Assembly (NCBI RefSeq): GCF_902770715.1
Contig: NZ_CACXTS010000003.1
Span: 1 to 64,000 of the forward strand
DNA from: an uncultured Methanobrevibacter sp.
Lineage (GTDB): Archaea > Methanobacteriota > Methanobacteria > Methanobacteriales > Methanobacteriaceae
Length of the DNA stretch: 64,000 nucleotides
Reading direction: 5' to 3'
Positions 17,601-26,613 of the stretch are shown piece by piece (positions within the stretch are counted from its first letter, which is position 1; each line of letters starts with the position of its first letter). The notes under the pieces were generated by a model. That model ran no database searches, had not been told where the DNA came from, and was given only the letters and a program-made list of their open reading frames with translations. Position numbers and translations under genes: made by a program.

Positions 17601-17776
17601 AGGATATGAATGTTCATTTCAGTTTCATAATCTGTCTCTACGGCATTATCCACGGGCGCCTGTGAAACGCTATCTGAAATGTTTTCATACGCACAAACTG
17701 ATCCAATCATCAAAAACAATAAAATAAAAATTGAAAAAATTATTAAAATTCCTTTTTTATTTCTAACTAATTTCAT
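14690..17776 (-). CDS. Surface adhesin-like protein with SGNH hydrolase domain and Ig-like repeats
   Basis: The 1028-residue protein has a signal peptide (KKGILIIFSIFILLFLMIGSVCAYE) and a low-complexity Asn/Glu-rich stretch (to about 105). Three fibronectin-like segments follow (about 105-385). The SGNH/GDSL esterase domain has FGDSITYG (about 402), GTND (about 512) and SDNLHYTKYAYSQYG (about 635), giving Ser, Gly/Asn and Asp/His of blocks I, III and V. Four Ig-like repeats of about 85 residues (consensus TYSINATFNGN...LTV) fill 690-1028. No C-terminal membrane anchor is visible. It probably removes ester groups, such as acetyl, from a glycan at the cell surface or outside. Confidence 0.85.
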   Translation of the reverse strand: MKLVRNKKGILIIFSIFILLFLMIGSVCAYENISDSVSQAPVDNAVETDYETEMNIHILKENETHNNNFTDEEIPSDNNGMNESNNLENDSMDNASENCSIILDAPKLIKLQYYPKNDDYYAKLCWVSHIGSTYEILRKDTEDFNVIATVNADSEEMIFYDNIGNDCSYTYSVREIAENNGSKIIYSLYDVEGLRLIASPSVSVDFQNLMANVTWSKIDNVTKYRIFRKLGRDGQFKCIAVVDANQNSYVDYYYNSAKELSSILNSKTFADASFNQLFYTVRACEIKDGSISYGLYLKDGDFNLESPSIVSLNNNTIKWGHVPNADGYSVLKKNENDWEVIGQVNQKNKAVISMLLNDIDYNAYYSVQAYAIKNGEMAYSGFDDGFSLMNYSDDNSNYKILYFGDSITYGSPYKSASSRHIFSIPHRVAQLLGNVYYNPSIPGSTYHDLGQIDGQNILNSKYYRYRICRELVDPVYLGELPGNWEDLDNAKNSEGITNTTIDYYNIVVLAAGTNDYLDNSELGSEDSNDTSTFNGAFNHIMDRIETASRMRVDRGESPIKVVFVDLCYSDRSYNIKIRQNRDVIPNKIGLTLCDYQNALDSQYSKWQNSEYLELFNFKTRDYNIVNEDTCPYLASDNLHYTKYAYSQYGNAFAKYLLEAVFENKNSTLTASDVEMTYDDGSCWNVTLTDDDGNAISNSEIKIELNVNETYTLVTDENGSVSFPINLTPGTYSINATFNGNYMYNSSFVNAMIIINKISTNLSGESLSMFYNDGSCWDVTLSDDSGNAISGVYVNIGVAGKVYSRLTNKNGTASLPVNLAPGTYLINATFDATSKLSSAFINATLTVNKAILTLYGEDLIMSYKDGSSYKINLTDCNGNPVANANIKFKIGESCYDVKTDSKGIASLPINLYLGNYTIQASIYDSKYELANITNSITVNTDKINITAKDVNMTYRDGTSYEVQLVDEEGKVIQLSGQIVKITIKNKTYNIKTDARGIAKLAINLSAGNYSITSKYNNKVTINNITVNAQ

Positions 17777-18178
17777 ATTATCTTCTGTTATTAAGTTATT
17801 AAAAAATTATAAATATATTAAAATATGTAAAATATATTATATATACTAATTCATACAATTTTAAATTATTTCAGGTTTATTTAAGTCTTTAATATTTGAC
17901 TGCAGATAAGTTATTTCACACTCAATCATATTAAAAGATGTAAAAAACATATGGCATTCTGGTGGTTCTTTTTTGAACAATTTAAAGATAATCAGCAGTT
18001 TTTTTCATATCTAAAGAAAAATTTTTATAATTAAAAGATACATACAACTTAATAACAATTAAATTTTGTTGATATAACTTCTTGGAGAAAATTTTTCACA
18101 AATTAAACTGTTTATTTTGTTGTGTAGAAAAAATATTTAATGAAAAAATAACATATAATATACGTTGGAGGAAAAACT
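17777..18178. other. AT-rich intergenic region between divergent surface-protein and LicD cassette 2 genes
   Basis: This 402-base stretch must hold the promoters of both divergent units. TATA-like runs occur on the minus side (around 17820-17845) and on the plus side (around 18125-18155, CATATAATATA). A 27-codon ATG frame at 17951-18034 has no ribosome binding site and I do not call it. I see no RNA gene or repeat. Confidence 0.4.
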
Positions 18179-19243
18179 ATGAGTCATTTATTTACAATCG
18201 GACCCGTTGAAATGTTTCCGGAAACTTTAGAAATTGGTGGAAAGCAAGTACCCTACTTCAGAAATGATGAATTTTCACAGATTGTTTATTCTGCCAGCGA
18301 AAGTTTAAAAAGGTTATTGTTCACTGAAAATGGAGAGATTATTTTATTAACCTGCTCTGGAACTGGAGCTATGGAAGCGACTGTAATGAACTGCTTTACA
18401 AAAGAGGATAATCTCATTGTAATTGATGGAGGTTCCTTTGGTCATCGGTTTGCCGAAATCTGTGACGTTCATGAAATTCCCCATACTGTCATTAAACTTG
18501 ATAAGGATGATATATTAACCCGTGAAATGATTGACGAGCTAATTAAAGATAATAAATTTACAGGCGTTCTTGTAAACTTGGATGAAACTTCAATTGGGAA
18601 ATTATATGATCTTGAAATGCTCGCAGATGTTTGCAAAGAAAATGACTTAATATTAGTAGTTGATGCAATAAGTGCTTTTTTAGCAGATGAAATTAATATG
18701 GATAAATACGGCATTGATGTTGTAATTTTAAGTTCTCAAAAAGCTTTATCATTGGCTCCAGGTTTGTCAATTGTAGCATTAAGCGAAAAAATATTAGAAA
18801 GAATTAAAGATATTAATTCAAAATCTGTTTACTTTGATTTTAAAGATTATCTTAAAAATGGTGAAAGAGGCCAAACTCCTTTTACTCCGGCCATAAGAGT
18901 CATTATTGAACTTGAAGACATGGTTAAACGTATAGAAGATAAAGGCATTGAAAATATAATTAATGAAACTGGTGAACTTGCAGCTTATTTCAGGAGCAGA
19001 GTAAAAGAAATTGGATTAGATTATCCAGACTATCCTTTGTCAAATGCTGTTACTCCAGTCATATTTCCAGATGAAAACGCAGATGTTATTTATAGGGAAT
19101 TAATAGATAAATACGGTTTAACTGTTAATCCGAGTGGTGGAGATTATGCAAAAACAATGTTTAGGGTTTCTCATGTTGGAAAACATTCTAAAGAGGATAT
19201 AGACAATTTAATAAATGCAATGGATGAAATAATTAATTCTTAA
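18179..19243 (+). CDS. Class V PLP-dependent aminotransferase, cassette 2
   Basis: The 354-residue protein has the class V (alanine-glyoxylate / 2-aminoethylphosphonate transaminase-like) fold. It shows TIGPVEMFPE at the N-terminus, TCSGTGAMEA (about 58-67), VDAISAF with the PLP-contacting Asp at 162, and SSQKALSLAPG with the PLP Lys at about 188. The ATG has a strong GGAGG site. LicD-A follows 16 bases after the stop, so it belongs to the LicD operon. A close paralogue is at 37782-38852. It probably makes an amino-containing precursor of the group that LicD transfers; the substrate is not known. Confidence 0.85.
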   Translation: MSHLFTIGPVEMFPETLEIGGKQVPYFRNDEFSQIVYSASESLKRLLFTENGEIILLTCSGTGAMEATVMNCFTKEDNLIVIDGGSFGHRFAEICDVHEIPHTVIKLDKDDILTREMIDELIKDNKFTGVLVNLDETSIGKLYDLEMLADVCKENDLILVVDAISAFLADEINMDKYGIDVVILSSQKALSLAPGLSIVALSEKILERIKDINSKSVYFDFKDYLKNGERGQTPFTPAIRVIIELEDMVKRIEDKGIENIINETGELAAYFRSRVKEIGLDYPDYPLSNAVTPVIFPDENADVIYRELIDKYGLTVNPSGGDYAKTMFRVSHVGKHSKEDIDNLINAMDEIINS

Positions 19244-19259
19244 AAAATGAGGGTTTCAA

Positions 19260-20924
19260 TTGTCTAAAATGAACAATTTACAAAAAAATCTCTATGGATT
19301 ATTAATAGAATTTGATGATTTGTGCAAAAGATATGATATTAAATATCTATTGGCAGCAGGCGCTTCATTAGGTGCTGTTAGAAATCATCGTTTCATGCCT
19401 TGGGATGATGATATCGATCTGTATATTTCTAGAGACAATTGGAATAAATTGAGGCATATTTTAGAAACTGAAGAGAATGTTCTTCCAGAAGGAAGGTCAT
19501 TTGTATATAAAGAGAATACTCCATACTATTGCAATCCAATTCCAAGATATGTGAATAATCAAACCACTACAATTTATGTTTCACAATCATTACCCGCAAA
19601 AGCATGTGGGCAACATCTTGAACTGTTTATTTTTGATCCAATGCCTTTAGGAGAAGAAGCTAAAGAGGAATATTTGGATTTATTGCATGTTTATACTGAA
19701 TTATTATCCCCATATTTTGTTGTAAATAAAAATGCTTCCCTTGAAGATTGGAAAAGACATTATGAGTTATATGAACATTACTGTAAGAGGGTCGATGAAG
19801 AGGGTGAAGAGAAAATCATTAAAGAATTAGAAGAAACATTACAGCAATATTCACCTGAAGATAGTGACCAATATTGCATGCGTTGGGGAATCAAGAATTA
19901 TATTTATGACAAGGAACACTTTGAACTTGAAAGCGAGATGGGTCAATTTGAAGATGGCGAGTTTCCTATAGGATATTATCCTGAAGGTATTCTTAGAGTT
20001 GCATATGGTGACAGTTGGATGTATGTTCCTGAATATGAAGAACAAGTTGTTCATGGAGGATTGAAAAATTATAAAATTCCCTTTGAAGAATATACTAGCC
20101 GTTATCTTCCAAAAATGAATCGTGAGTCTGTTTTTGAGAAATATAAAATAAACAAACGCAATAATGCCAGTGTTTTTTATCAAAGAAGAGAAGTGGACAT
20201 GTTAGTTGCTAAAGAAAAAGTTCTTGTTGGATCAATGCATGTTATTAGAGATTTGAAAGGAAAAGAAGATTATTTACGTTCATTACTTAATAATAGAGAG
20301 TATGATGCTATTTCTGAAAACTTAAGAAGTTTTTTGGAATTGCAAAAAACAAAAGATGTAATAAAGTATAATATTCTTGTACCCATTTCTGATATGAATC
20401 TGGCAACATATTTATTTAGCTTGATTGGGCAAGGGAAATATTATGAGGTTCAAATATTTTTAAATGTTCGAGAAATGCAGGATAAACCTTTAAATGACGA
20501 ATATAATCAAATTAAAGATATGATATCAATATGTAGGGAGATATCCATAGCTCGTTATGATAAAAAGGATGTGAATTTGGTTCAATCACTTATAGACAAA
20601 TATGAAAAAAAATACCCTGATTTATTAGATATTTATCGTGCAAAGATTTGGGTTATGGAAAGCACTGCCAATTCTATTGATGACTATAAAGATATTGATA
20701 GTCTCTGCAATCATATCTTATCATTATATCCTTTTGATGGAGAGATAATGGCATTTCAAGCCAAAGCAAAATTGGAATGCGGGCATGAAGAAGACGCAAT
20801 GAAACTTTATAATGAATCAATTAATAATACTAGAAACGGTTTAATCTGGCAAAAAGTTGAAGACGAATCAGGAATCAGCCGTATTGAAATCGAATCTGAA
20901 TTGATTAAGATGATTGATGATTAG
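19260..20924 (+). CDS. LicD family protein, LicD-A of cassette 2 (TTG start)
   Basis: The 554-residue protein has the LicD domain with GASLGAVRNHRFMPWDDDID (acidic cluster D49-D51, D53) and LELFIFDPMP, then the conserved TPR-like C-terminal half (YPFDGEIMAFQAKAKLECG). The start is TTG at 19260, with GAGGG six bases upstream, and it aligns with the TTG starts of cassettes 3 and 4; the first ATG, three codons in, is too far from that site. It is the second gene of an operon: aminotransferase, LicD-A, LicD-B. Confidence 0.85.
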   Translation: MSKMNNLQKNLYGLLIEFDDLCKRYDIKYLLAAGASLGAVRNHRFMPWDDDIDLYISRDNWNKLRHILETEENVLPEGRSFVYKENTPYYCNPIPRYVNNQTTTIYVSQSLPAKACGQHLELFIFDPMPLGEEAKEEYLDLLHVYTELLSPYFVVNKNASLEDWKRHYELYEHYCKRVDEEGEEKIIKELEETLQQYSPEDSDQYCMRWGIKNYIYDKEHFELESEMGQFEDGEFPIGYYPEGILRVAYGDSWMYVPEYEEQVVHGGLKNYKIPFEEYTSRYLPKMNRESVFEKYKINKRNNASVFYQRREVDMLVAKEKVLVGSMHVIRDLKGKEDYLRSLLNNREYDAISENLRSFLELQKTKDVIKYNILVPISDMNLATYLFSLIGQGKYYEVQIFLNVREMQDKPLNDEYNQIKDMISICREISIARYDKKDVNLVQSLIDKYEKKYPDLLDIYRAKIWVMESTANSIDDYKDIDSLCNHILSLYPFDGEIMAFQAKAKLECGHEEDAMKLYNESINNTRNGLIWQKVEDESGISRIEIESELIKMIDD

Positions 20925-20977
20925 AGATAAGTATTAAAGTATGATGATTTGACTGAATTAGAAAGAAAAATAATCGC

Positions 20978-20984
20978 AAGGAGG
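20978..20984 (+). promoter_or_regulatory. Shine-Dalgarno sequence that sets an ATT start
   Basis: AAGGAGG is followed by seven bases (AATTAAT) and then ATT at 20992. No ATG, GTG or TTG lies in frame between the upstream stop at 20971 and Met at 21133. Confidence 0.65.
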
Positions 20985-20991
20985 AATTAAT

Positions 20992-22323
20992 ATTTTAACC
21001 AAACATGAAATTCAATTAAAATTATTAAAGGAAATTGATTTAATTTCATCCGAAAATAATCTGCATTATTTTTTAATAGGTTCTAATTCACTTAGTGCTT
21101 ATAATAATCATACCATTGATACAGGTGCAAGAATGGTTGCTGTTGTAATGCCTTCAGAAGATATTGAAATCTTTTGTAAAATTATTAAAAAAGATTATAA
21201 GGCAGATAGGTATGTAGAAAAGAGTTCTAATGATAAAGAAAATCCGCTTTTCCATATTGCCTATGGAGATAAAAATACGGCAGATTTTATTCTTACAAAT
21301 TTAAATACTCACAAACAGCATGGCATTCGTGTTCGTATTTATCCGATGCGTAAAACAATTATGGATGAAATTGATTTAGAGGAACATTCAAGCATCAGAA
21401 CTGAAATGAAAGCAAGTTTCAATAAGTTCATTAGAAAACACAATACAAATAGGGATAAATTTTATTTCAGATATTTCTTAAATTTTGTTAATTTTGGATA
21501 TAATTTAATTTATAATTCTTATAACTATTTCAAAAATAGATATCCTAAAGCAATTATTAAAGAACATTTATTTGATATTTTTGGTAGAGATTCCCGGTTT
21601 ACTGATTCCATGATTGGACTTTATGAATATATGTATTCAATCATCAATAAAACCTACTTTTTCTTTAAGAATCTGAAAAAACACCCGTTCATTGAAAATT
21701 GGGATGATTTAGAAAATTATAATGATGTTCAAATCATCAACCGGAAAATAACTGCTGAAGCATTTGATGAAGTTAATAAGGTCAATGTAGATGGGATTGA
21801 TGTTAATTTATTAGGCCCTAATTTTTTCTCAGAGGTTTTTGGAAAAAATTATGAAAATAGGAAAATCAAAATCAAAGCCCCTAGAGCTTCTGCAATTTTG
21901 GATACTGAAACAAGTTATGAAAAGATTATTAAAGAACGAAAAGAAGCAATTAAAAAAATTAAAGTTATCCAAAGGGAAATCAGGAAAAAAAGATTTGAAG
22001 TAATGGAAGAGACAAGTGTTGTAAATAATGTTTTCAATCTTGTTAAAATGACAGATGCCCAGATTAAAGTTCAAAAATTCTTTGAGAGACATAGGGACTA
22101 TCTGTTTTCTTTAGATATGGATGATGAAGAGGAATTTATAGAATTGTATGATCGATTGACTCCTACCATAAATTATCTAAGAAGATATTCCGAATATAAT
22201 ATGACCTTTTCAATTGATGAAGAAGCTGATTTATTAGTTAAAAAAGTAATGTTGAAAACGGGTGAAGATGAGTTAGTAGATAAATTAGAAGAATTGTCTA
22301 AAATGGAATATTTCATCGAATAA
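20992..22323 (+). CDS. LicD-like protein without acidic motif, LicD-B of cassette 2 (apparent ATT start)
   Basis: Starting at ATT the product has 443 residues, exactly the length of the cassette 4 paralogue. Its start ILTKHEIQL lines up with MKTKQDIQL, the ATG-started N-terminus in cassette 3, and the region before the first ATG (21133) codes for conserved LicD-B sequence (HYFLIGSNSLSAYNNH). The first ATG is therefore internal. The WDDDID position reads GARMVA. Compared with the short LicD-B type there is an extra helical, aromatic-rich segment (about 150-220). A probable partner of the LicD-A just upstream. Confidence 0.75.
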   Translation: MLTKHEIQLKLLKEIDLISSENNLHYFLIGSNSLSAYNNHTIDTGARMVAVVMPSEDIEIFCKIIKKDYKADRYVEKSSNDKENPLFHIAYGDKNTADFILTNLNTHKQHGIRVRIYPMRKTIMDEIDLEEHSSIRTEMKASFNKFIRKHNTNRDKFYFRYFLNFVNFGYNLIYNSYNYFKNRYPKAIIKEHLFDIFGRDSRFTDSMIGLYEYMYSIINKTYFFFKNLKKHPFIENWDDLENYNDVQIINRKITAEAFDEVNKVNVDGIDVNLLGPNFFSEVFGKNYENRKIKIKAPRASAILDTETSYEKIIKERKEAIKKIKVIQREIRKKRFEVMEETSVVNNVFNLVKMTDAQIKVQKFFERHRDYLFSLDMDDEEEFIELYDRLTPTINYLRRYSEYNMTFSIDEEADLLVKKVMLKTGEDELVDKLEELSKMEYFIE

Positions 22324-22522
22324 ATAAGGTAATAAATATTTTCTAAATCCCAGTATTGGATATTTTTTTAAAAAAAATCATATTTTTGAAATTATTAAAA
22401 TGATATAATTTGATAGCATTATTGAGAACATCTCCAAATTAATGAAAAAAAGTTATATAACTGATTACAAATTTAAATAATTGTTCTTAAATATTATTAT
22501 ATATAAAGATGGAGAAATTATA

Positions 22523-23161
22523 ATGGATGATAAAGAATATTGGGCGAATTATTACAGTGAAAATTTAGATCCTACCAATCAATCATCATTTGCAGAATTC
22601 ATTCTTCCCAAATTAACAAAAAATAAAAAATTAATTGATTTAGGTTGTGGAAATGCAAGAGACAGCTTGTATTTTTCAAGAAATGGATTAAATGTAATTG
22701 CAGTAGACCAAATAAAAGAGGAAATCGATTACTTAAATAAGAATTATAAAAACGACAACATCAATTTCATTTGTGACGATTTCACCGATTTGGAAAATTC
22801 ATCCAATGAATTATTTGATAAAAAATTTGATTATATTTATTCCAGATTCACATTCCATGCAATCAATGAAAAAAAAGAAGATAAAACATTGGATTGGATT
22901 ACTAATCATTTAAAAGAGGATTCATTGTTCTTACTTGAAGCAAGAAGCATTAAAGATCCAATGTATAATGAAGGTAAAAAGTTAAGTAAAACAGAAAATT
23001 TTACAACTCATTATCGCAGATTTATGCAATTGGATAAGATTGTTTCCAAATTGGAATCAAGAGATTTGGAAATCATATATCAGATTGAAGATAAAGATTT
23101 AGCAGTATACAAAGATGACAACCCTTATGTCATACGTTTAATTGCTAAAAAAAATCGTTAA
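22523..23161 (+). CDS. Class I SAM-dependent methyltransferase
   Basis: The 212-residue protein contains LIDLGCGNARDSLYFSRNG (motif I, about 43-61), AVDQIKEEI (motif II) and DYIYSRFTFHAINE (motif IV), a Rossmann methyltransferase. The frame extends 14 codons further up, but the ATG at 22523 has GGAGA at good spacing. The YSRFTFHA stretch resembles small-molecule methyltransferases of the TPMT/tellurite-resistance type. The substrate is unknown. It stands 199 bases after cassette 2 and need not belong to it. Confidence 0.8.
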   Translation: MDDKEYWANYYSENLDPTNQSSFAEFILPKLTKNKKLIDLGCGNARDSLYFSRNGLNVIAVDQIKEEIDYLNKNYKNDNINFICDDFTDLENSSNELFDKKFDYIYSRFTFHAINEKKEDKTLDWITNHLKEDSLFLLEARSIKDPMYNEGKKLSKTENFTTHYRRFMQLDKIVSKLESRDLEIIYQIEDKDLAVYKDDNPYVIRLIAKKNR

Positions 23162-23321
23162 TTTTCTTCAAAACAATATTCAGCCATTATTTTTTCCAAA
23201 AACACTGCATGCATAGCCAACTACGCATAAATCTATTTTTAAGTGTTTATTATTAAAATATATTGATGATTTTTTTTAAAAGCTTTCCTAAACATGGCTG
23301 AAAAAAATGTCGAATAAATGA

Positions 23322-24137
23322 CTACCAATCTTTCAAATCCTTGTATGTCATATTAACAATAAGTGGTGTTAAGCTTGGTCTTTTCTCAACAAACAATGCA
23401 TATCCGTCGCTGTCTTTTTCATATTCCTGAACCAAATTGGAAGTAATCATAATCAAATCATCGCTATCCTGATTTTCATCTAAAGGATAATTGAACAAAT
23501 CGGCCTTTTCTTCATTTTCATTGTCTATGACATGCTTGTCAAGCATCTTATGTGACAAGGAGGTAATCTTGAGGTCTTCTGATTCATAGTTTGAGGGCAC
23601 ATTCAAATTGAATAAGTCAACTCCTTCGGGAAATCCATCATTAATTATCTTTAAGACAAGTTCATGCAAAACTTTCTTTGTTAATGTAAAGTCATAATCC
23701 AGATACCATTCACCGTTTTCATCCTGTTTGTATGATGTTTTAGGATCAATGAATAGGGAAACGGCAATTGCAGGGATGCCCAGGCTGACTGCCTCAAAGG
23801 CGGCGCATACAGTTCCTGATGATGTTATGTCACAGCTTATATTGACACCTTTATTTATCCCTGTTATGACCAAATCAGGTTTCTCATCCATTACATAATC
23901 AACACCGACAATTACCGAATCAGCAGGACTTCCTGAAACAGAATAGGCAGGACTTCCATCTTCAAGTTCACATGAATTAATTTTCAAATGTTGAAACAAT
24001 GAAATTCGACGCCCCACACTGCTGTTATTCCTGTCAGGAGCAACTACAGTTACATCAGCCAAATCCTCAACCGCCTGCTTTGCAGCCAATATTCCAGGTG
24101 CAAATATGCCATCATCATTAGATATTAAAATTTTCAT
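23322..24137 (-). CDS. surE: 5'/3'-nucleotidase SurE
   Basis: The 271-residue protein starts MKILISNDDG, with the metal-binding NDD at 7-9, followed by VVAPDRNNSSVGR and SGTVCAAFEA, the classic SurE motifs. SurE enzymes dephosphorylate nucleoside monophosphates and short polyphosphates. I use the ATG at 24137 rather than the TTG three codons earlier because it gives the usual N-terminus. It is a single gene. Confidence 0.9.
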   Translation of the reverse strand: MKILISNDDGIFAPGILAAKQAVEDLADVTVVAPDRNNSSVGRRISLFQHLKINSCELEDGSPAYSVSGSPADSVIVGVDYVMDEKPDLVITGINKGVNISCDITSSGTVCAAFEAVSLGIPAIAVSLFIDPKTSYKQDENGEWYLDYDFTLTKKVLHELVLKIINDGFPEGVDLFNLNVPSNYESEDLKITSLSHKMLDKHVIDNENEEKADLFNYPLDENQDSDDLIMITSNLVQEYEKDSDGYALFVEKRPSLTPLIVNMTYKDLKDW

Positions 24138-24333
24138 AATGTCCAAAACCTAAAGTCTGTTATAATTAATATTTTAGGGAGTCATTAATTAAAAAATATT
24201 TCTTTTTGAACTGAAATTTTCTAACGATATGCCTAAAAATTACTTAAAAAGGGTTTATATAATAGATTAATTAAACTAAATAATAAAAATTGACTGAAAA
24301 ATGTAAAGAAATCTTCAATTTGAACTGAATAAT

Positions 24334-25722
24334 ATGTCAACAATAACTTTAGATACAAAAACACGGAATTTGATACTTGTACTTTTTTTAATAGGCGTCT
24401 TTATGGGTTCCTTAGATACTGGAATAATAGGTCCTGTTCTTCCCTCAATAGAGCAAAGCTTTCACCTGACAAGCAGGGAATCCAGCTGGATATTTACGTT
24501 ATTTGTAATCACATTCATGATTGGTTCACCGGTCATGGCCAAATTTTCAGACTTCTACGGCAGGAAAAAGATTTTCATTTTAGATGTTATTCTCTTCGGT
24601 ATCGGATCTTGCTTAATTGCTTTTTCATTAAATATAGAATCAATATTCATAGGAAGAATCATTCAGGGTTTCGGTTGCGGAGGCCTCTTTCCTGTTGCCG
24701 GAGCATTTGTAGGAGATGCATTTCCACTTGAAGAGCGAGGAAAAGCATTGGGAATTCTAGGCAGCGTGTTCGGAATATCCGCAATCGGAGGACCATTGGT
24801 AGGTGCCGCACTGATTCCATTCGGTTGGAACTGGTGCTTTACAATCAACATACCAATAAGCATATTCTTGGTAATATTCGCATGGCACATTCTTCCAGAT
24901 GCGGAAAACCAAAGAAAATTAAAAATTGATTATCTGGGAATTATTGTACTTACATTGCTTGCAATATTTTTGGCATATGGATTGAATCAAATCGACTCAA
25001 ATAATTTCATGAACAGTCTATTATCTTTAAGTGTTGCACCATTTCTATTATTATTCATAGTCATAATTCCAATATTCTTAATCATAGAAAAAAGAGCGGA
25101 AGAATCAATCGTTCCCATACACATGTTGCAAAACAAAGAGATAACAATTGCATGTATCGAAACATTATGTTACGGAATAATTTACTCATCAGCAATATTT
25201 ATACCGTCCCTTGTAATTCTTTCAATGGGTTTGAATGACCAATTGGCAAGCTTAATGCTGATTCCAATTTTGGGAGCCAATGCAGTAGCTGCTCCAATTC
25301 TAGGTAAAATACTTGATTCCACAGGTTCACGTAAGATTATGGCTATTGGAACACTTATAATGGCATTTGGTTTGATTGCTATTGCACTATATCCCGACAA
25401 TTTCCTATTGTTCATAATAGCGGGATGCCTAATCGGCGTAGGTATGGTGACAATCATAGGTGCTCCTTTAAGATATATTGTTTTATGTGAAGCTAAACCT
25501 ACAGAAAGAGGTGCCGGCCAGGCTATTGTAAATATGCTTTCCAGTGCAGGCCAATTGATTGGCGGAGCTCTCATCGGTGGGATAATCGCATCATTTTCAG
25601 GAATATTCGGTTATAAAATTAGCTTAATTTTAGCTGCATTTGTTGCGTTAATTGCGTTCATATTCACCTTGAAACTAAAAGGCCGTGACGAGCAGATAGC
25701 AACAATGAAATCAAATTTTTAA
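24334..25722 (+). CDS. MFS transporter, drug efflux (DHA2-like) type
   Basis: The 462-residue protein has about 12-14 membrane spans. It has the MFS motif between spans 2 and 3 (AKFSDFYGRKKIFI, about 74-87), the drug/proton antiporter stretch FMGSLDTGIIGPVLPSI near the N-terminus, and GSVFGISAIGGPLVGA (motif C-like, antiporter signature). It is probably a proton-driven exporter; the substrate is unknown. It ends 16 bases before a perfect palindrome shared with the convergent pyridoxamine kinase gene. Confidence 0.85.
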   Translation: MSTITLDTKTRNLILVLFLIGVFMGSLDTGIIGPVLPSIEQSFHLTSRESSWIFTLFVITFMIGSPVMAKFSDFYGRKKIFILDVILFGIGSCLIAFSLNIESIFIGRIIQGFGCGGLFPVAGAFVGDAFPLEERGKALGILGSVFGISAIGGPLVGAALIPFGWNWCFTINIPISIFLVIFAWHILPDAENQRKLKIDYLGIIVLTLLAIFLAYGLNQIDSNNFMNSLLSLSVAPFLLLFIVIIPIFLIIEKRAEESIVPIHMLQNKEITIACIETLCYGIIYSSAIFIPSLVILSMGLNDQLASLMLIPILGANAVAAPILGKILDSTGSRKIMAIGTLIMAFGLIAIALYPDNFLLFIIAGCLIGVGMVTIIGAPLRYIVLCEAKPTERGAGQAIVNMLSSAGQLIGGALIGGIIASFSGIFGYKISLILAAFVALIAFIFTLKLKGRDEQIATMKSNF

Positions 25723-25737
25723 AAAGAAGAAAATTTT

Positions 25738-25757
25738 GTACTACAATTATGTAGTAC
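25738..25757. terminator. Palindrome between convergent MFS and pyridoxamine kinase genes
   Basis: GTACTACA-ATTA-TGTAGTAC is a perfect 8-bp inverted repeat located between the two stop codons, so it may terminate transcription from both sides. Related TGTAGTACA sequence occurs again at 26717-26725 in the divergent promoter region beyond the kinase gene. Confidence 0.45.
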
Positions 25758-25767
25758 ATTATAAATT

Positions 25768-26613
25768 TTAATATTTTTTCAACAAATCATACAGTTCAGG
25801 AATGACCTGCTCGAACTTGACTCCATAAGTATGAGTTTCGTCACCGATTGTTTTTTCAATTGCCCTTTTTGTAAATTCACCGGCAATCTTTGCTGCTTGA
25901 GTTGGGGTTTTGCCGTTCATGGTTGATCCGACAAATGCTGAAGCAAATACATCCCCGGTTCCATGTGATACATAATCCACCTTATCATTGAATACAATAT
26001 CACAGGTTTCCTCATCTTTATCCAAAACAATCATGCCCAATTGGCCTTCCTTATGTGTGTCACCCTTTAGGATTACATGCCTTTTGGTAAATTCAGACAG
26101 TTCATTTGCCATTTCCAACATTTCTTCTTTGGTAAACTCTTCCTTCCATGGTTTGTGTAAAATATAGCAAGCTTCGGTTGTATTTGGAAGAACATAATCT
26201 CCCAATTTACATAGTTCACCCATTTTATCCGCAAATTCCTGGTCGAATCCATTGTAGAATTCACCATGGTCAGCCATAGCAGGGTCAACAAATACAAGCC
26301 CGCCAGGTTTTAGTCTTGAATCGATAATATCTTTAATGTAGTCTAATTGTTCAATTGATGCTATAAAACCAGTATAAATTGCATCAAATAATATGCCTTC
26401 CTTTTCCCAATGTTTTCTGATTTCAGGCAAGTCTTCTGTCAAATCCCTAACGGTGAAATCTGTAAAACCTGCTGTATGTGTAGACAATACTGCTGAAGGC
26501 AATATTGCTGTTTCAATACCAAATGCAGAAACAATCGGCAGTGCGACTGTTATAGAGCACTGACCATAACAAGAGATATCTTGTATAGTTAAGATTTTTA
26601 TAGTTTCATTCAT
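25768..26613 (-). CDS. pdxY: Pyridoxamine kinase (pyridoxal kinase family)
   Basis: The 281-residue ribokinase-fold protein starts with ILTIQDISCYGQCS and has PSAVLSTHTAGF, GGLVFVDPAMAD and the C-terminal SHGTGDVFASAFVG, whose GTGD holds the catalytic Asp and anion hole. It phosphorylates pyridoxamine or pyridoxal in vitamin B6 salvage. The ATG has AGGTAG at good spacing. Several PLP enzymes are encoded in the window, but no direct link is shown. The gene symbol follows the closest bacterial family; pdxK is equally possible. Confidence 0.85.
   Translation of the reverse strand: MNETIKILTIQDISCYGQCSITVALPIVSAFGIETAILPSAVLSTHTAGFTDFTVRDLTEDLPEIRKHWEKEGILFDAIYTGFIASIEQLDYIKDIIDSRLKPGGLVFVDPAMADHGEFYNGFDQEFADKMGELCKLGDYVLPNTTEACYILHKPWKEEFTKEEMLEMANELSEFTKRHVILKGDTHKEGQLGMIVLDKDEETCDIVFNDKVDYVSHGTGDVFASAFVGSTMNGKTPTQAAKIAGEFTKRAIEKTIGDETHTYGVKFEQVIPELYDLLKKY

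Noticed and set aside
17951-18034. A 27-codon ATG frame with many aromatic residues
   Set aside because: No ribosome binding site and no promoter at a fitting distance; composition of a chance AT-rich frame.
20925-20991. Coding-like stretch (reads TELERKIIARRN) between LicD-A and LicD-B of cassette 2
   Set aside because: It might be a gene remnant like that in cassette 4, but it has no start codon with a ribosome binding site and matches nothing in the window.
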